From Gimesia chilikensis (GTDB lineage: Bacteria > Planctomycetota > Planctomycetia > Planctomycetales > Planctomycetaceae): DNA of 64,000 nt. Shown here one piece after another: positions 36,612 to 46,350 of this stretch (the first letter of the stretch is position 1; the number at the start of each line of letters is the position of its first letter). The DNA is taken from positions 124,001 through 188,000 of the forward strand of contig NZ_VTSR01000006.1 in assembly GCF_008329715.1 (NCBI RefSeq), given 5' to 3'. Made by a program: the position numbers and the translations under genes. The notes under the pieces were generated by a model, which worked only from the letters and a program-made list of their open reading frames with translations, had not been told where the DNA came from and searched no databases.

Positions 36612-36682
36612 TTACCCGGCAAGGGCTCGAACCTTGACTAACAGAATCAAAATCTGTTGTGCTACCATTACACTACCGGGTA
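36612..36682 (-). tRNA. tRNA-Gln (UUG anticodon)
   Basis: On the minus strand the acceptor TACCCGG pairs with CCGGGTA and is followed by discriminator A. The anticodon stem ACAGA/TCTGT holds the loop TTTTGAT (anticodon TTG). The T arm has GGTTCGAGCC. No CCA is encoded. All arms pair. Confidence 0.95.
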
Positions 36683-36825
36683 ATGAGTTTCTGTCAATTC
36701 AGACACAGTAGCCCAACTCAGGTTCACCGCTGGAGACCAGTGATGAACCTGGCGAACGGAGTTTATTGGATCTCCGCAAATCTGACAAGAGTTCTCTTTC
36801 AGAAAAACGGGATCTTTTTATTTCA

Positions 36826-38151
36826 CTAGTCGTTACGCAGCTTGAGGTTCATCTCGGTCAGCTTCTCGCGAATTTCGTTCAGCGAGGTCACACCGAAGTT
36901 CCGGCTGGCCAGCAGCTCGTCCGGGCTGCGACGCAGCAGCTCACCAATGGTGCCGATACCGAGACGCGACATACATTTTCGCGAACGCACGGAAAGCCCC
37001 AGATCGGAGATCGGCTTTTCGGTAACCGGGTTGTCTGCGAGTTCCGGAGGCAGAGCAGCATAGCCGCCATCCTGTCCCAGAGCCTCGTGCAGGTTCTGAC
37101 CGATGTGCAGACCGAAGGAAGACAGCATCTCGCGAATTTCGTCCAGTGAGGTCTGACCGAAGTTCTTACCGGCCAGCAGATCGTTTTCGCTGACGCGCGT
37201 CAGATCACCCAGCGTGTGAATGTCCATCGCATGCAGACAGTTGCGACTGCGGACGGACAGTTCGAAGTCGGTGACTGGACGATCCAGCAGCTGCTTCATG
37301 CGGGCTTCGTTGCGGGCAGTCTCTTCATCGTAGTACATGTTGTCGGCTGCTTCGATGTCCTTGAGGTACATCGCGGCCATTTCGTTAGACGGATCCGCTT
37401 CCAGAATCCGGCGGAAACAAAAGGCGGCAGCCGGATAGTTTTCCATGTCTTCATAGAGCAGACCCAGGTTCAGGATCGCGCCCAGGTAGAACGGCGGGCT
37501 GGAAAGAGACTGCTCATACAGGCGAATCGCATCTTCGTCGTTTCCACGTGATGCGTTTTCTCCGGCGAGACGGAAGATAGCCCGTGAATGACGGGGATCC
37601 ATGTCGACGGCACGTTCGAAGTATTCAATTGCGCCATACAGGTCGCCACGATCGGACCGAATGCAACCCATCTGGAATGAGTACTCAGCACGACCAGCGG
37701 CATCTTTGGCGATGGAAGAGAGCAGCGATTCTGCTTCATCCAACTTGTTAACCAGACGACGGGTTTCTGCACGCCGCAGCGAGCATTCGATCGAGTCATA
37801 ACCCAGCTTGGCAGCAGCTTCCAGCTGTTGATCTGCATCGTCATAACGTTTGAGAGCGATCAGCGAGACGGCATGGAAAAAAGCAGCGGTTGCGTTATCC
37901 GTGACTTTTTCCAGTTCGATTACAGCCTGACGATGCTTACCCAGCAGATGCAGGGCGATGCCGACCCGGGCACACAGTGCCGAAGAACTTTCTCCGTCTG
38001 CAATGCGTTTGACGAGCGACTGTACTTCACTGTTGAGCTCTGAAACCTGATCAGAGCAAACAATTCTTTTCAATTGCTCGACATCCGAGTAGCCTACACT
38101 CTCAGTGCTGTTAAATACACCTTTTACGTCAATTAATTCGTCGACACTCAC
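36826..38151 (-). CDS. TPR protein with two RNA polymerase alpha-CTD-like domains
   Basis: 441 aa from the GTG at 38151, which has AAAGGA seven nt upstream; a longer TTG-start frame lacks this. Residues about 55-270 are tetratricopeptide repeats (for example GAIEYFERAVDMDPRHSRAI). Two alpha-CTD-like modules follow: DFELSVRSRNCLHAMDIHTL to NFGQTSLDEIREML (about 288-352), and DLGLSVRSRKCMSRLGIGTI to NFGVTSLNEIREKL (about 376-441). They copy RpoA's LTVRSANCLKAE..NLGKKSLTEI. The DNA-contacting Arg265 matches Arg301 and Arg389, and Asn268 matches Asn304 but is Lys392 in the second. It may bind UP-element DNA or sigma/RNAP partners. It is monocistronic and faces argS across tRNA-Gln. Confidence 0.9.
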   Translation of the reverse strand: MSVDELIDVKGVFNSTESVGYSDVEQLKRIVCSDQVSELNSEVQSLVKRIADGESSSALCARVGIALHLLGKHRQAVIELEKVTDNATAAFFHAVSLIALKRYDDADQQLEAAAKLGYDSIECSLRRAETRRLVNKLDEAESLLSSIAKDAAGRAEYSFQMGCIRSDRGDLYGAIEYFERAVDMDPRHSRAIFRLAGENASRGNDEDAIRLYEQSLSSPPFYLGAILNLGLLYEDMENYPAAAFCFRRILEADPSNEMAAMYLKDIEAADNMYYDEETARNEARMKQLLDRPVTDFELSVRSRNCLHAMDIHTLGDLTRVSENDLLAGKNFGQTSLDEIREMLSSFGLHIGQNLHEALGQDGGYAALPPELADNPVTEKPISDLGLSVRSRKCMSRLGIGTIGELLRRSPDELLASRNFGVTSLNEIREKLTEMNLKLRND

Positions 38152-38368
38152 ACTAAGTTCCTTTATTGCAGCTGGCGCGCAGATGGAAGCGTACAACGGG
38201 CTTTTTCACAGAACCTGTTGCCAAATTTCACAAATTCGAATCTTACAGTCTGACCTGCCAAACGGCAACCATCAAGGCCTGTTTAGCCCCTTATCCGGCT
38301 GTAGTTATGTACCTCAGGCCTCTTCCCGACACCACAAAAGATACACAAGTTCACCAATTCTGGCCAAA

Positions 38369-39802
38369 TCAGCGTACGAGGGCCTGATATCCCCCATCGC
38401 TGGGTGCTCCCGGCAGGTGCAGGTTCTCCTGGACGATCTGTCGTTCCGGGAATTGGTTTAACACTGTTTTCAACAACTCACCATTCTCCCGTGGGTCAAA
38501 AGAGCAGGTGGAATACACGAGCCGCCCTTCCGGCTTGAGCTGTCTGAGTGCTGTTTGCAGTAAGTCCTGCTGAATCTTCTGGAGTTCCTGGAGAGAGTGC
38601 TCATCCAGCCGCCAGCGGGCCTCAGGGCGTTTCCCCAGCACGCCAGAGTTCGAACAGGGAGCATCAACCAGAATGGCATCGAACTGTTCTTCAGGCAGTG
38701 TGGCTCCCCTGGTGTTGATCAACTGAGTCTGGATGCAGGTCAGCCCCAGTCGTGATGCATTCTGTTCGATTTTTTCGAGCCGGTCCGGAGAGACATCGGT
38801 AGCGACGATCGTACCCCGATTGAACATCAGCTCTGCAAGATGTGTGGTTTTCGTTCCGGGTGCTGCACACAGATCCCAGACCGTTTCCTCCGGTTGTGGA
38901 CTAAGCAGGTTGCCGGCCGCCATCGCCGATTCATCCTGGATGGTAAACTTACCGGCATCGAAGCCGACCAGTGACTCAAGCGGAACCGCATTTTCCAGAC
39001 GAATTGATTGCGGCTCTGCTCCCGGGCTGACTGCGATTCCTGCAGACTGCAGTTCGTTCAAGAGTTCATCCCGACTGTTCTGCAGCAGATTCGTACGCAG
39101 GTAAAGGGTATTGCGCTGGTTGAACCATTGCGCGATGGACTGAACCTGCTGGCTGTCATATCGCGACAACCAGTCTGTCATCACCGACTGCGGATAGCTG
39201 AATGCCCGCGAAAAATACCCTGCCTGATCGACTTTCGGATCTGGAAACAGATCCGTTGTCAGACAGCGAAACCGCTGTGCGCTAAGCGGGACTGCATTCG
39301 CCTGGGGCTCTGTGACTTCGTCTGTGGTCAGCAGTCTGCCCACTGATCTCAGGATGGCATTCACCAGTTTCTTCCAGCGTTCCCTGCCAACCTTGCCGGC
39401 CAGTTCGACGGTTTCGGATACAGCAGCATGATCGGGGATCTGATCGAGCATCACCAACTGATAGACGCCGGTTCTGAGCAGTGTCCAGAGTGCCGGCTCA
39501 ACCTTTTCGCGAGGGCGTGTGAGCTGGCTTTCAATCAGTGTGTCCAGTGTCAACTGGCGGCGGATCACGCCAATGCTGATTTCCATTGCCAGGCGACGGT
39601 CCTGCTGCGACAGATCGATCCGTCGACTCCACTGTTGCAGGGAATCAGCGACAAACTGATCCTCCGTGCGATACGCTTCCAGCAGAAAAAAGGCGAGTTG
39701 CCGGGCCGAACGAAAATATTGCGGTAGCGCAAGCTCATCCGCCGGACGGGACTTTGATTGATCTTCCCAGACGTTTTTTTTCTTCACGACGTCTGACCAC
39801 AC
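38369..39802 (-). CDS. rsmB: 16S rRNA (cytosine(967)-C(5))-methyltransferase RsmB
   Basis: 477 aa if begun at GTG 39802, or 472 from GTG 39787, which overlaps the aroA stop as GTGA. The N-terminal NusB-like RNA-binding domain covers about residues 25-170 and the SAM-dependent domain the rest. The AdoMet site is [19 protein letters not shown]. The catalytic cysteines lie in [18 protein letters not shown] and [12 protein letters not shown]. Length matches RsmB of other phyla. It is the last gene of the run starting at prs and is coupled to aroA by overlap. Substrate position C967 is inferred from the NusB-domain architecture. Confidence 0.92.
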   Translation of the reverse strand: MWSDVVKKKNVWEDQSKSRPADELALPQYFRSARQLAFFLLEAYRTEDQFVADSLQQWSRRIDLSQQDRRLAMEISIGVIRRQLTLDTLIESQLTRPREKVEPALWTLLRTGVYQLVMLDQIPDHAAVSETVELAGKVGRERWKKLVNAILRSVGRLLTTDEVTEPQANAVPLSAQRFRCLTTDLFPDPKVDQAGYFSRAFSYPQSVMTDWLSRYDSQQVQSIAQWFNQRNTLYLRTNLLQNSRDELLNELQSAGIAVSPGAEPQSIRLENAVPLESLVGFDAGKFTIQDESAMAAGNLLSPQPEETVWDLCAAPGTKTTHLAELMFNRGTIVATDVSPDRLEKIEQNASRLGLTCIQTQLINTRGATLPEEQFDAILVDAPCSNSGVLGKRPEARWRLDEHSLQELQKIQQDLLQTALRQLKPEGRLVYSTCSFDPRENGELLKTVLNQFPERQIVQENLHLPGAPSDGGYQALVR

Positions 39803-41070
39803 AACCGTTCCAGGTCGTCAAAAAACCGGGGATATGTTTTCGCAGTACAGCCGGGATCTGCAATCTGAATACCGGGCACCTTCAACCCTACCAGGGCAAA
39901 GCTCATCGCCATCCGATGGTCGTCGTAGGTCTCAATCACCGCCGGCTGAATCTCACCGGGATGAATGGTCACGGAATCATCTGTTTCTTCGACTTGAATC
40001 CCCATGCGTTTGAGTTCGGTCGCGATGGCAGACAGACGGTCTGTTTCCTTATGACGGATATGAGCAACGTTGCGAATACACGTTGGTCCCTCAGCAAACA
40101 GAGCTACCGCTGCCAGCGTCTGGGCGGTATCGCTGATTTCATTCATATCAACATCGATGCCCTTTAAAGGTTTCCCGTGTACCGTAATGCTGTTACGGTC
40201 CCGCTTGATGTTACAGCCCATGTCTTCCAGAACGCGGATGAAGTTAATATCACCCTGCAGGGCATCCTGGTTGAGTCCATCCACGGTGACTGAACCGCCT
40301 GTGATCGCAGCTGCTGCAAAAAAGTAGCTCGCAGCGGAAGCATCCGGCTCAATATCATAGGCGCCGGGTCGCTGATAAGTTTGCGGCAGGATTCTCCAGA
40401 CATCGTTCTGCACCCGATCGATGGTCACACCGAATTGCGCCATGACACCGAGGGTGATATCCAGGTAGGGCCTTGAAACCATCTCGCCCTGAATGGTAAT
40501 TGTTGTGGGTCCCAGTGCGGCTGGCGCCACCATCAGCAGAGCACTCAGATACTGACTGGAGACATTACCGGCAATCGCCGTTTCTCCACCCAACAATCCT
40601 CGGGCTTTTACCCGGACCGGCGGACAACCCGTCTCGGATTCACAGGAAACATCGACTCCCAGTTGTGCCAGAGCGTCAATCAGATCCTGAATCGGTCGTT
40701 GCCGCATGCGTGCGTTACCGTCCAGCTGAAATTCCCCCTGCCCTACCGAGCAGAGTGCGGTCAGAAATCGAATACTGGTGCCACTGTTTTCCAGCCAGAG
40801 TGACGCTTCGCTGGCGGGTATCTGGCCCCCGCAGCCTTTAACGACGACTGTGCAATTTTCCGGATCGTGATCGACGTTAATTCCCAGTCGGTTCAGGCTT
40901 TCGATCATCACCTGGGTATCGCGACTGTCCAGGACGCCGGTCAGTTCAGTCTGCCCCTCTGCCAGGGCAGCGACAATTAACGCGCGATTAGTGATGCTCT
41001 TGGAACCGGGTGGTCTGACAGTCCCGTTGAGCGGACCGGAAACTGGTTGAACCTGGTAAGTGTCGGACAT
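39784..41070 (-). CDS. aroA: 3-phosphoshikimate 1-carboxyvinyltransferase (EPSP synthase)
   Basis: 428 aa, the usual length. It joins phosphoenolpyruvate to shikimate-3-phosphate in aromatic amino acid synthesis. Marks: [18 protein letters not shown] (substrate loop), [15 protein letters not shown] (PEP-binding; Glu-Asn rather than the LGNAGT of plant-type enzymes), [19 protein letters not shown] and [10 protein letters not shown]. The final [10 protein letters not shown] closes the fold. The ATG at 41070 fits the first strand. The gene overlaps rsmB by up to 19 nt. The motif GNAGT change to ENSGT places it apart from glyphosate-sensitive class I wording; sensitivity is not predicted further. 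Confidence 0.95.
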   Translation of the reverse strand: MSDTYQVQPVSGPLNGTVRPPGSKSITNRALIVAALAEGQTELTGVLDSRDTQVMIESLNRLGINVDHDPENCTVVVKGCGGQIPASEASLWLENSGTSIRFLTALCSVGQGEFQLDGNARMRQRPIQDLIDALAQLGVDVSCESETGCPPVRVKARGLLGGETAIAGNVSSQYLSALLMVAPAALGPTTITIQGEMVSRPYLDITLGVMAQFGVTIDRVQNDVWRILPQTYQRPGAYDIEPDASAASYFFAAAAITGGSVTVDGLNQDALQGDINFIRVLEDMGCNIKRDRNSITVHGKPLKGIDVDMNEISDTAQTLAAVALFAEGPTCIRNVAHIRHKETDRLSAIATELKRMGIQVEETDDSVTIHPGEIQPAVIETYDDHRMAMSFALVGLKVPGIQIADPGCTAKTYPRFFDDLERLCGQTS

Positions 41071-41201
41071 GCGATAAACTATGAACTAGGAAAGGCTTCT
41101 GATACGGACGGATCAGGATCTGCGACAGACCGTCTACACCCACACAGCATACACGTTCGCTCGCCAAAGCTAAAGTGAGGGGCGTTAGATCCTGCTCGGT
41201 C

Positions 41202-42116
41202 TCAGGTATTTTTAATCGCCTGAGAGAGCCCTTCCCAGATACTGGGATACTGCAACTCCACTCCCAGCTCTTCGCGTAACCTTTTGTTATCACAACGTTT
41301 ATTAACACCAGCAGCACGTTCAGTGCTGTTAGGGCGGGTCGATTTTGACTTCACATCCGCCGCTTCTCCTGTCGCAAACCGGGGCTGAGGTGCTTCGATT
41401 AGTTGAGCCAGGGTTTCGTAATATTCCTGACGCGTTACGGGACGACTGTCACTCACCAGATAATGTGAAGCGAGCTGCGAGTCTCCATCACAGCGGAGAA
41501 TTGTCTGGACGATGTCATCCAGATGAATCAGATTCAGCCAGGCATCAGGTCTGCCCGCCAGTGGTTCTCCCGCTTTGATCTGTTCCATGCGGGCCAGCAG
41601 TCTCCCGGGACCATAAATCCCTGCCAGTCTGAGAATTACAGCCCGCGCGTTTCCCTCGACAGCTGCTTCTCCGAGCAGTCCCTGCTGCGCGAACAACTGT
41701 TCTGCCTCCAGACAGATCTGCCCGTTCTCCCGCTCCGGTTCGCATGCCGAAGTCTCGTCGACCCACTCCCCCGCCGTCTGACCATAGACACTGGTACTGG
41801 AGAGATAAATGATCTGCTGTGTACGCTCTTTAATCACCGACAGGGCATGCGCGAGACCTTCGACGTAAACTTCGCGTCGAGAATGGCTCGCGGATCGATC
41901 AAAGCCTACCGCATACAAAACGGTTTCCGACTCGGGGAGGCCCTGCAGGGTTTCCGGACTTGTGATCTCTCCCAGGACGGGCTGAATTCCCAGATCGGAA
42001 AACTGCTGTGCGTTTGCTTCCGAGCGCGTGAGTGCAGCCACATCGTGCCCCGCTTCCAGCCATCGACGAGCCACTTCCCGCCCTACATATCCGCAACCAA
42101 TGATCAGTTTTTGCAT
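41202..42116 (-). CDS. NAD(P)-dependent epimerase/SDR family protein (YeeZ-like)
   Basis: 304 aa with an extended Rossmann fold. The nucleotide motif is IIGCGYVGREVARRW, followed by YAVGFDRSASH, then YLSSTSVYGQTAGEWVDE carrying the Ser and Tyr of extended SDRs, and LRLAGIYGPGR. This wording is typical of YeeZ-like proteins, whose substrate is not known. Residues 250-275 (KSKSTRPNSTERAAGVNKRCDNKRLR) are a basic stretch also seen near the end of that family. It lies between aroA and an uncharacterised gene in the minus-strand run and is spaced 39 nt from the latter. Confidence 0.8.
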   Translation of the reverse strand: MQKLIIGCGYVGREVARRWLEAGHDVAALTRSEANAQQFSDLGIQPVLGEITSPETLQGLPESETVLYAVGFDRSASHSRREVYVEGLAHALSVIKERTQQIIYLSSTSVYGQTAGEWVDETSACEPERENGQICLEAEQLFAQQGLLGEAAVEGNARAVILRLAGIYGPGRLLARMEQIKAGEPLAGRPDAWLNLIHLDDIVQTILRCDGDSQLASHYLVSDSRPVTRQEYYETLAQLIEAPQPRFATGEAADVKSKSTRPNSTERAAGVNKRCDNKRLREELGVELQYPSIWEGLSQAIKNT

Positions 42117-42155
42117 CGGAACCTGTTTTCTCTGAAATTTTATGTGTGCCCTGCT

Positions 42156-42656
42156 TCAACGTTTACCGCGAATACGGGGAGCCAGTTGAGTCGCTCCCTG
42201 CAACACGAGTGCAATCTGTGCCTGAATCTGCTCGCGCAGTTCCTCTTCTGTTGAATCCGCCAGGTACTCGGTTAACGGAAACCGGTCCGGGTCTGCAAGC
42301 TCTGTCTGCAGCCTGGTAAAACGGTCCGCCATTCTATGCAGTACTTCCTCGAGTTCTGCCTGCGTCAGATCATAACGCTTGAGTGTGGAAGCGTCAGCCG
42401 TTCTCACCTTAGTCAGGCGGGCCAGTGTGTTCCCCTGGGTCCGATAGAGGTGCCCATTGAGATAGGCGCGTCTCAGATGTCCCTGTTGATCGAACTGATA
42501 GACAGGATCGCCGCCGAAGTAAAACGAAAACTGCCCACTCCGTTTCTGTCCCCAGAAAACGGGTTCTGCTTCCTGAGGTACCTGGAATTCCGCCCGGGGA
42601 TAGAGGGCGATCGCTTCCCGCATCAGATCTTCGCGGTCCTGTTCGTGAAGCGCCAT
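42156..42656 (-). CDS. Hypothetical protein
   Basis: 166 aa from the ATG at 42656, which has GAGG six nt upstream; a GTG six codons earlier is less likely. It is soluble, with no signal peptide and no motif I recognise. The first half has alternating aromatic and acidic segments (VFWGQKRSGQFSFYFGGDPV, YLNGHLYRTQG) that look like a small beta-sheet domain. The second half is helical (AELEEVLHRMADRFTRLQTE). It lies 45 nt downstream of prs and 39 nt upstream of the SDR gene, so it is probably cotranscribed with them. No function is assigned. Confidence 0.7.
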   Translation of the reverse strand: MALHEQDREDLMREAIALYPRAEFQVPQEAEPVFWGQKRSGQFSFYFGGDPVYQFDQQGHLRRAYLNGHLYRTQGNTLARLTKVRTADASTLKRYDLTQAELEEVLHRMADRFTRLQTELADPDRFPLTEYLADSTEEELREQIQAQIALVLQGATQLAPRIRGKR

Positions 42657-42701
42657 CAGAACCTCGTATTCCACTCAGACACTATGACTCCCAGACGTCT
42701 C

Positions 42702-43649
42702 TCAGTCGAACAGGTGGCTGACCGATTCATTGCGGTGAATGCGGCGAATGGCTTCTCCCAGCAGGGGTGCAATCGAAATGGTACGCAAATTCGAAAGCTT
42801 GTCCTGATCGGGAATCGGCAGACTGTTGGTCACCACAATCTCTTTGATCGGAGCTTCGCTGAGAGACTTAATTGCCGGTCCACAGAAGACAGCATGGGAA
42901 GCACCAACGTAAATTTCCTTGGCACCATGTTCTTTAACCACATTCACGGCTCCGACAATCGAACCGGCCGTGGAGATCATATCGTCAAACAACAGGGCGA
43001 TTTTGCCTTCGATCGGACCACCGATAATATTGGCCTGCTGTGTTTCCAGGGCGTTCTTGCGGCGTTTATCTACGATCGCCAGCGTGCCCCCGATATTATT
43101 ATTGTGCTGCAGCGTCCGCTTGATACTGCCTTCATCGGGACTGACGACCACCAGATCCTTATCGGGAATATTCAGGCTGCGGAAATAGCGATCGAGAATC
43201 GGAGCCGCATACAGGTGATCCACAGGGGTATCAAAGAAACCCTGGATCTGAGCCGCATGCAGGTCCATCGCCAGAACGCGATCCGCGCCTGCTTCGTTGA
43301 TGAGGTTGGCGACCAGTTTGGAGGTAATCGGAACCCGTCCCGAGTCTTTCCGGTCCTGGCGGGCATAGCCAAAGTAAGGAATGACCGCGGTGATCCGCTC
43401 TGCACTCGCACGTCGACAGGCATCCATCAGGATCAACAGTTCCATCAGGTTATCATTGACCGGCGGTGAAGTGGGCTGCACGATAAAAACATCGCGTCCC
43501 CGCACGTTCTGATTGAGTTTCAGGCTGATTTCCCCATCCGGAAAATTCGATAATTCGACTGAGGCCAGTCGAATGCCGAGATATTCTGCAATTTCTCCGG
43601 CCAGTTTGGGATGAGCTCGTCCACTGAGAAGTGTGAGGTGGTCATACAT
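42702..43649 (-). CDS. prs: Ribose-phosphate pyrophosphokinase
   Basis: 315 aa. Makes PRPP from ribose-5-phosphate and ATP for nucleotide, His and Trp synthesis. Recognisable are NFPDGEISLKLN, the ATP loop YARQDRKDSGR, the MDLHAAQIQGFFD metal/ribose region, the VSPDEGSIKR stretch and the PRPP-binding loop ALLFDDMISTAGSI. All are canonical for class I enzymes. The ATG at 43649 begins MYDHLTLLSGRAHPKLA, matching the family start. It follows the glmU-like gene, as in Firmicutes (gcaD-prs), but a 218-nt gap and a promoter-like element separate them here. Confidence 0.97.
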   Translation of the reverse strand: MYDHLTLLSGRAHPKLAGEIAEYLGIRLASVELSNFPDGEISLKLNQNVRGRDVFIVQPTSPPVNDNLMELLILMDACRRASAERITAVIPYFGYARQDRKDSGRVPITSKLVANLINEAGADRVLAMDLHAAQIQGFFDTPVDHLYAAPILDRYFRSLNIPDKDLVVVSPDEGSIKRTLQHNNNIGGTLAIVDKRRKNALETQQANIIGGPIEGKIALLFDDMISTAGSIVGAVNVVKEHGAKEIYVGASHAVFCGPAIKSLSEAPIKEIVVTNSLPIPDQDKLSNLRTISIAPLLGEAIRRIHRNESVSHLFD

Positions 43650-43736
43650 TGAAAAAAAAGCCTGCAGTAGTGCAATACCTGGGGTAGCGGGATTCAGATC
43701 TGCGAGAGCCAGACAGTTCTGCCCGGTCCGTTTCTC

Positions 43737-43766
43737 TATTCACGCTTATCCAGAGAAAGATGTCAA
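43737..43766 (-). promoter_or_regulatory. Putative promoter of prs
   Basis: On the minus strand a consensus TTGACA (43761-43766) is followed after 18 nt by TGAATA (43737-43742). The -10 is poor, so confidence rests on the -35. The leader to the ATG at 43649 would be about 80 nt. Confidence 0.35.
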
Positions 43767-43867
43767 GCATGAGCTTTCGATTTCATGCGAAACTGCCCAA
43801 ATGCCTTGCTTTGCACATTTTTTACTGGCATTAACGGCTGAGGATTCCATGGAAACCGGAGCGATTA

Positions 43868-44611
43868 TTACGCCGTTTCCTGTTGCAGAATGTCTGCGAC
43901 CTCGGCCAGTTGTTCCTGGGTATTGACGCCCAGTGCTTCCTGGATATTGAAAGCGGTTTCCGCCAGGACCGTTTCCCCGTCCTTGAGCAGAATTTCTGCA
44001 CAGTCGGTCAGATAGTATTCGGCCTGATTGTTATTCGGTCTGACCTGATTCAGAGCTTTGAATAACTGTCTGCCATCGAATGCAAAACAGCCCGTGTTGA
44101 TTTCAAGAATCGCGGCTTCTTCCGGAGTCGCGTCTTTCTGTTCTACGATCCGCAGGAAACTGCCGTTCGTATCGCGCACGATCCGCCCAAGACCTTCGTT
44201 GGCTTCGGTGATCGCAGTCCCTACTACGCAGGCAGCATTCTGCTGTTGCTGAACTTCCAGCAGACGCGAGAGTGAGCTCCCTTTCAACAGTGGTGTATCT
44301 CCCGCGAGTACGAGAACCGGTCCGTCATGTTCGGTCAGATTATCGGCGCTCATCATCACGGCATGTCCCGTCCCCTTCTGGTCGGCCTGCAGAGCAAACT
44401 CCACATCCGGATGGTGGGACAGCGCTGCTTTGACCTCTTCTGCTTTGTGCCCCACGATGACCACAATTTTTTCGCAGCCGGCTGAGCGGGCGGCGTCCAG
44501 CACATATTCAATCATGGGACGCCCCAGAATCGGGTGCAGGACCTTGGGAAGTTCAGATTTCATCCGGGTACTTTTACCAGCGGCCAGGATCACAGCAGCA
44601 GGAGCGCTCAC
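43868..44611 (-). CDS. GlmU-like nucleotidyltransferase, uridylyltransferase domain only
   Basis: 247 aa from the GTG at 44611, which has AAAGGA eight nt upstream. It should form UDP-GlcNAc from GlcNAc-1-phosphate and UTP. Marks: VILAAGKSTRMKSELPKVLHPI (nucleotide loop), DQKGTGHAV, LAGDTPLL (metal Asp) and EINTGCFAFDG. Bifunctional GlmU has about 450 residues with a left-handed beta-helix acetyltransferase; that half is missing here and the gene ends in a normal stop. The acetyltransferase must be encoded elsewhere. It lies just downstream of a terminator (44631) that belongs to the gene at 44721, and upstream of prs. Confidence 0.88.
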   Translation of the reverse strand: MSAPAAVILAAGKSTRMKSELPKVLHPILGRPMIEYVLDAARSAGCEKIVVIVGHKAEEVKAALSHHPDVEFALQADQKGTGHAVMMSADNLTEHDGPVLVLAGDTPLLKGSSLSRLLEVQQQQNAACVVGTAITEANEGLGRIVRDTNGSFLRIVEQKDATPEEAAILEINTGCFAFDGRQLFKALNQVRPNNNQAEYYLTDCAEILLKDGETVLAETAFNIQEALGVNTQEQLAEVADILQQETA

Positions 44612-44630
44612 TTCAAATTCCTTTAACTAT

Positions 44631-44665
44631 AAAAAAAGAGCGGAAAGACATCAGCCAAACCGCTC
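44631..44665 (-). terminator. Rho-independent terminator of the outer-membrane barrel gene
   Basis: On the minus strand a stem GAGCGG/CCGCTC with a 16-nt loop (arms 44638-44643 and 44660-44665) is followed by seven T at 44631-44637. It lies 55 nt past the stop at 44721. It also isolates the glmU-like gene from read-through. Confidence 0.75.
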
Positions 44666-44720
44666 CGTGTTTTATTTTAATTCCATCACAGCCTGTTATT
44701 CGCTGAGGCACAGATCTGAA

Positions 44721-45899
44721 TTAGAACTGGAAGCCGAAGCGGGCCATGAAGCCGTCTTTGGTATCAAATCCACCACCGGACCCGAAGTAAGCACGACGAC
44801 GGAATACACCACCAGCCTCGAGGAACATTGACATGCAGGCGCCTTCGCCTCGCAAACCGAGCATCAGAGCATAATCCTGGAATTCCACCTGGTCACGGTT
44901 GGCGATACCGGTTCGTTCGACTTCGAAGGACTCGATATCGTATTCGAAGGTACCATACAGCCAGACGCTCTTATCGCCGACATTACCCAGGAAGCGACTG
45001 ACGCGTGATTTGGGGAACATGGCCCGGATTTCCCAGAGATCATTCGGGGTCCAGACAACACCAGCATAAGGAATAATGTAATCACCCAACCGGTCCCAGT
45101 AAGCGGCACCGACGGCAAACATCCAGGTTTGAGAAGGACGATAGAACAGCACGACTCGGGCATCAAACTGCCAGGCATGCGAGCTCAGGCTTTTGCCGAA
45201 GTCGGAAGCCAGGGCGGGCGTGAAACCGAGTTGAACACTCCAGAGACCGTTGGCCGGCGTCGATAATGCCAGGTCACTCCCAAAGCGATAGCCGGCACCA
45301 GGCAGCGAGATAAACTGAGGACCATCCCAGCCCCGATAATCAAATTCGGGAGCTGCAGAAAAGATCCAGCCACTCCGCAGGGGAGTTGAATATTTCAGGT
45401 CGACATCGGTTTCGAAGACACCAAAATTACCACCATCTGCACCGCCTGGTTGCGCGTAAGTGCGAACTTTGGGGATCAGACCAAAGGTCAGACTGGAACT
45501 CCAGCCAAAACGAAACGGCTGAGGACCATTCAATCCAGTCGTATAACCGGGCATGGGCGAACCTGCATAGGGATCGACAATACCACCAGCGCCAGGTGTC
45601 AGGAACGGATCGTATCCGGGCCCGGGAGACGGTGCGCCGTAGAGGTTCCCGGCTCCCATATTTGGATCGAAGGGTTGTCCGTCCGGTACGGTGTAGCCTC
45701 CCCCAGCTGGCGGATAGCCTCCCCCTGCTGGTGGTGTTGTTCCATAGGGAATCGATTCCTCGTAGGTGGGAGTCGGACTTTGCGCACGAATCACATCATC
45801 GAAATCCGACGCTGGTCTATAAATTGTGGTCAGTTCAGTGGCCTGCGCATTCAGACCCGCTGTGAAAACAATGGCTAGACAAAGAAGAGTAGTTTTCAA
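44721..45899 (-). CDS. Outer-membrane beta-barrel protein (hypothetical)
   Basis: 392 aa. Signal peptide MKTTLLCLAIVFTAGLNAQA, then a Gly/Pro-rich low-complexity section (residues 45-125, repeats such as PPAGGGYPPAGGGY). After that come alternating amphipathic beta strands ending in GFMARFGFQF. A C-terminal Phe after a barrel strand is typical of Bam-assembled outer-membrane proteins. The wording in the barrel (FDARVVLFYRPSQTWMFAVG) resembles planctomycete proteins of the DUF6268 type. Ligand unknown. The ATG at 45899 starts the signal peptide directly. It is monocistronic with its own terminator. Confidence 0.78.
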   Translation of the reverse strand: MKTTLLCLAIVFTAGLNAQATELTTIYRPASDFDDVIRAQSPTPTYEESIPYGTTPPAGGGYPPAGGGYTVPDGQPFDPNMGAGNLYGAPSPGPGYDPFLTPGAGGIVDPYAGSPMPGYTTGLNGPQPFRFGWSSSLTFGLIPKVRTYAQPGGADGGNFGVFETDVDLKYSTPLRSGWIFSAAPEFDYRGWDGPQFISLPGAGYRFGSDLALSTPANGLWSVQLGFTPALASDFGKSLSSHAWQFDARVVLFYRPSQTWMFAVGAAYWDRLGDYIIPYAGVVWTPNDLWEIRAMFPKSRVSRFLGNVGDKSVWLYGTFEYDIESFEVERTGIANRDQVEFQDYALMLGLRGEGACMSMFLEAGGVFRRRAYFGSGGGFDTKDGFMARFGFQF

Positions 45900-46350
45900 T
45901 GTTCGACCTGTGAATATGAAGGTAAATCAGGTTTCGAGCAGAAACGCTCTTTTTCTGAAGGGAGAGCCGGCCACACTGTGTTGCACAGCTCTAATGACTC
46001 GGGGGTGGTACAGTGGGGGGAGTTTTCCAGAATCGTCGAATCAGGTCAACATCAATCTGCAGACTCGCAGCAGCATACTTGAGGAAAAAAATAAAATTTT
46101 CCTCAAATTTTGCGACTTTTTTTGAAAGGAAGAATGGGCAGTTTTCAGCGGAAACTGCTGAGGCTCAAAGAATTAAGCAGCTTCGATGCAGTTTTCGGTG
46201 TGGAGAACATGCGTGAAGACAGAGAGCCGCGAAGAAGCGCTTCGCATACCGGCCAGCCAGATATCGCGTGGGATACTGACTGGCGGTTCGAATGACAGGG
46301 ATGACTTAGCAGATCCAGTCGATTCCCCGGAGCAACGGGGATTTCCAGGT
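45900..46350. other. Intergenic region, 450 nt
   Basis: It contains the upstream region of the outer-membrane barrel gene and the downstream region of the small gene at 46351. An 8-bp inverted repeat GAGGAAAA/TTTTCCTC (46081-46088 with 46097-46104) with a T-run about 12 nt later looks terminator-like on the plus strand, though no plus gene precedes it. I see no RNA gene. Confidence 0.35.

Noticed and set aside
42336-43469. Plus-strand open frame of about 377 codons opposite prs
   Set aside because: prs is unmistakable on the minus strand.
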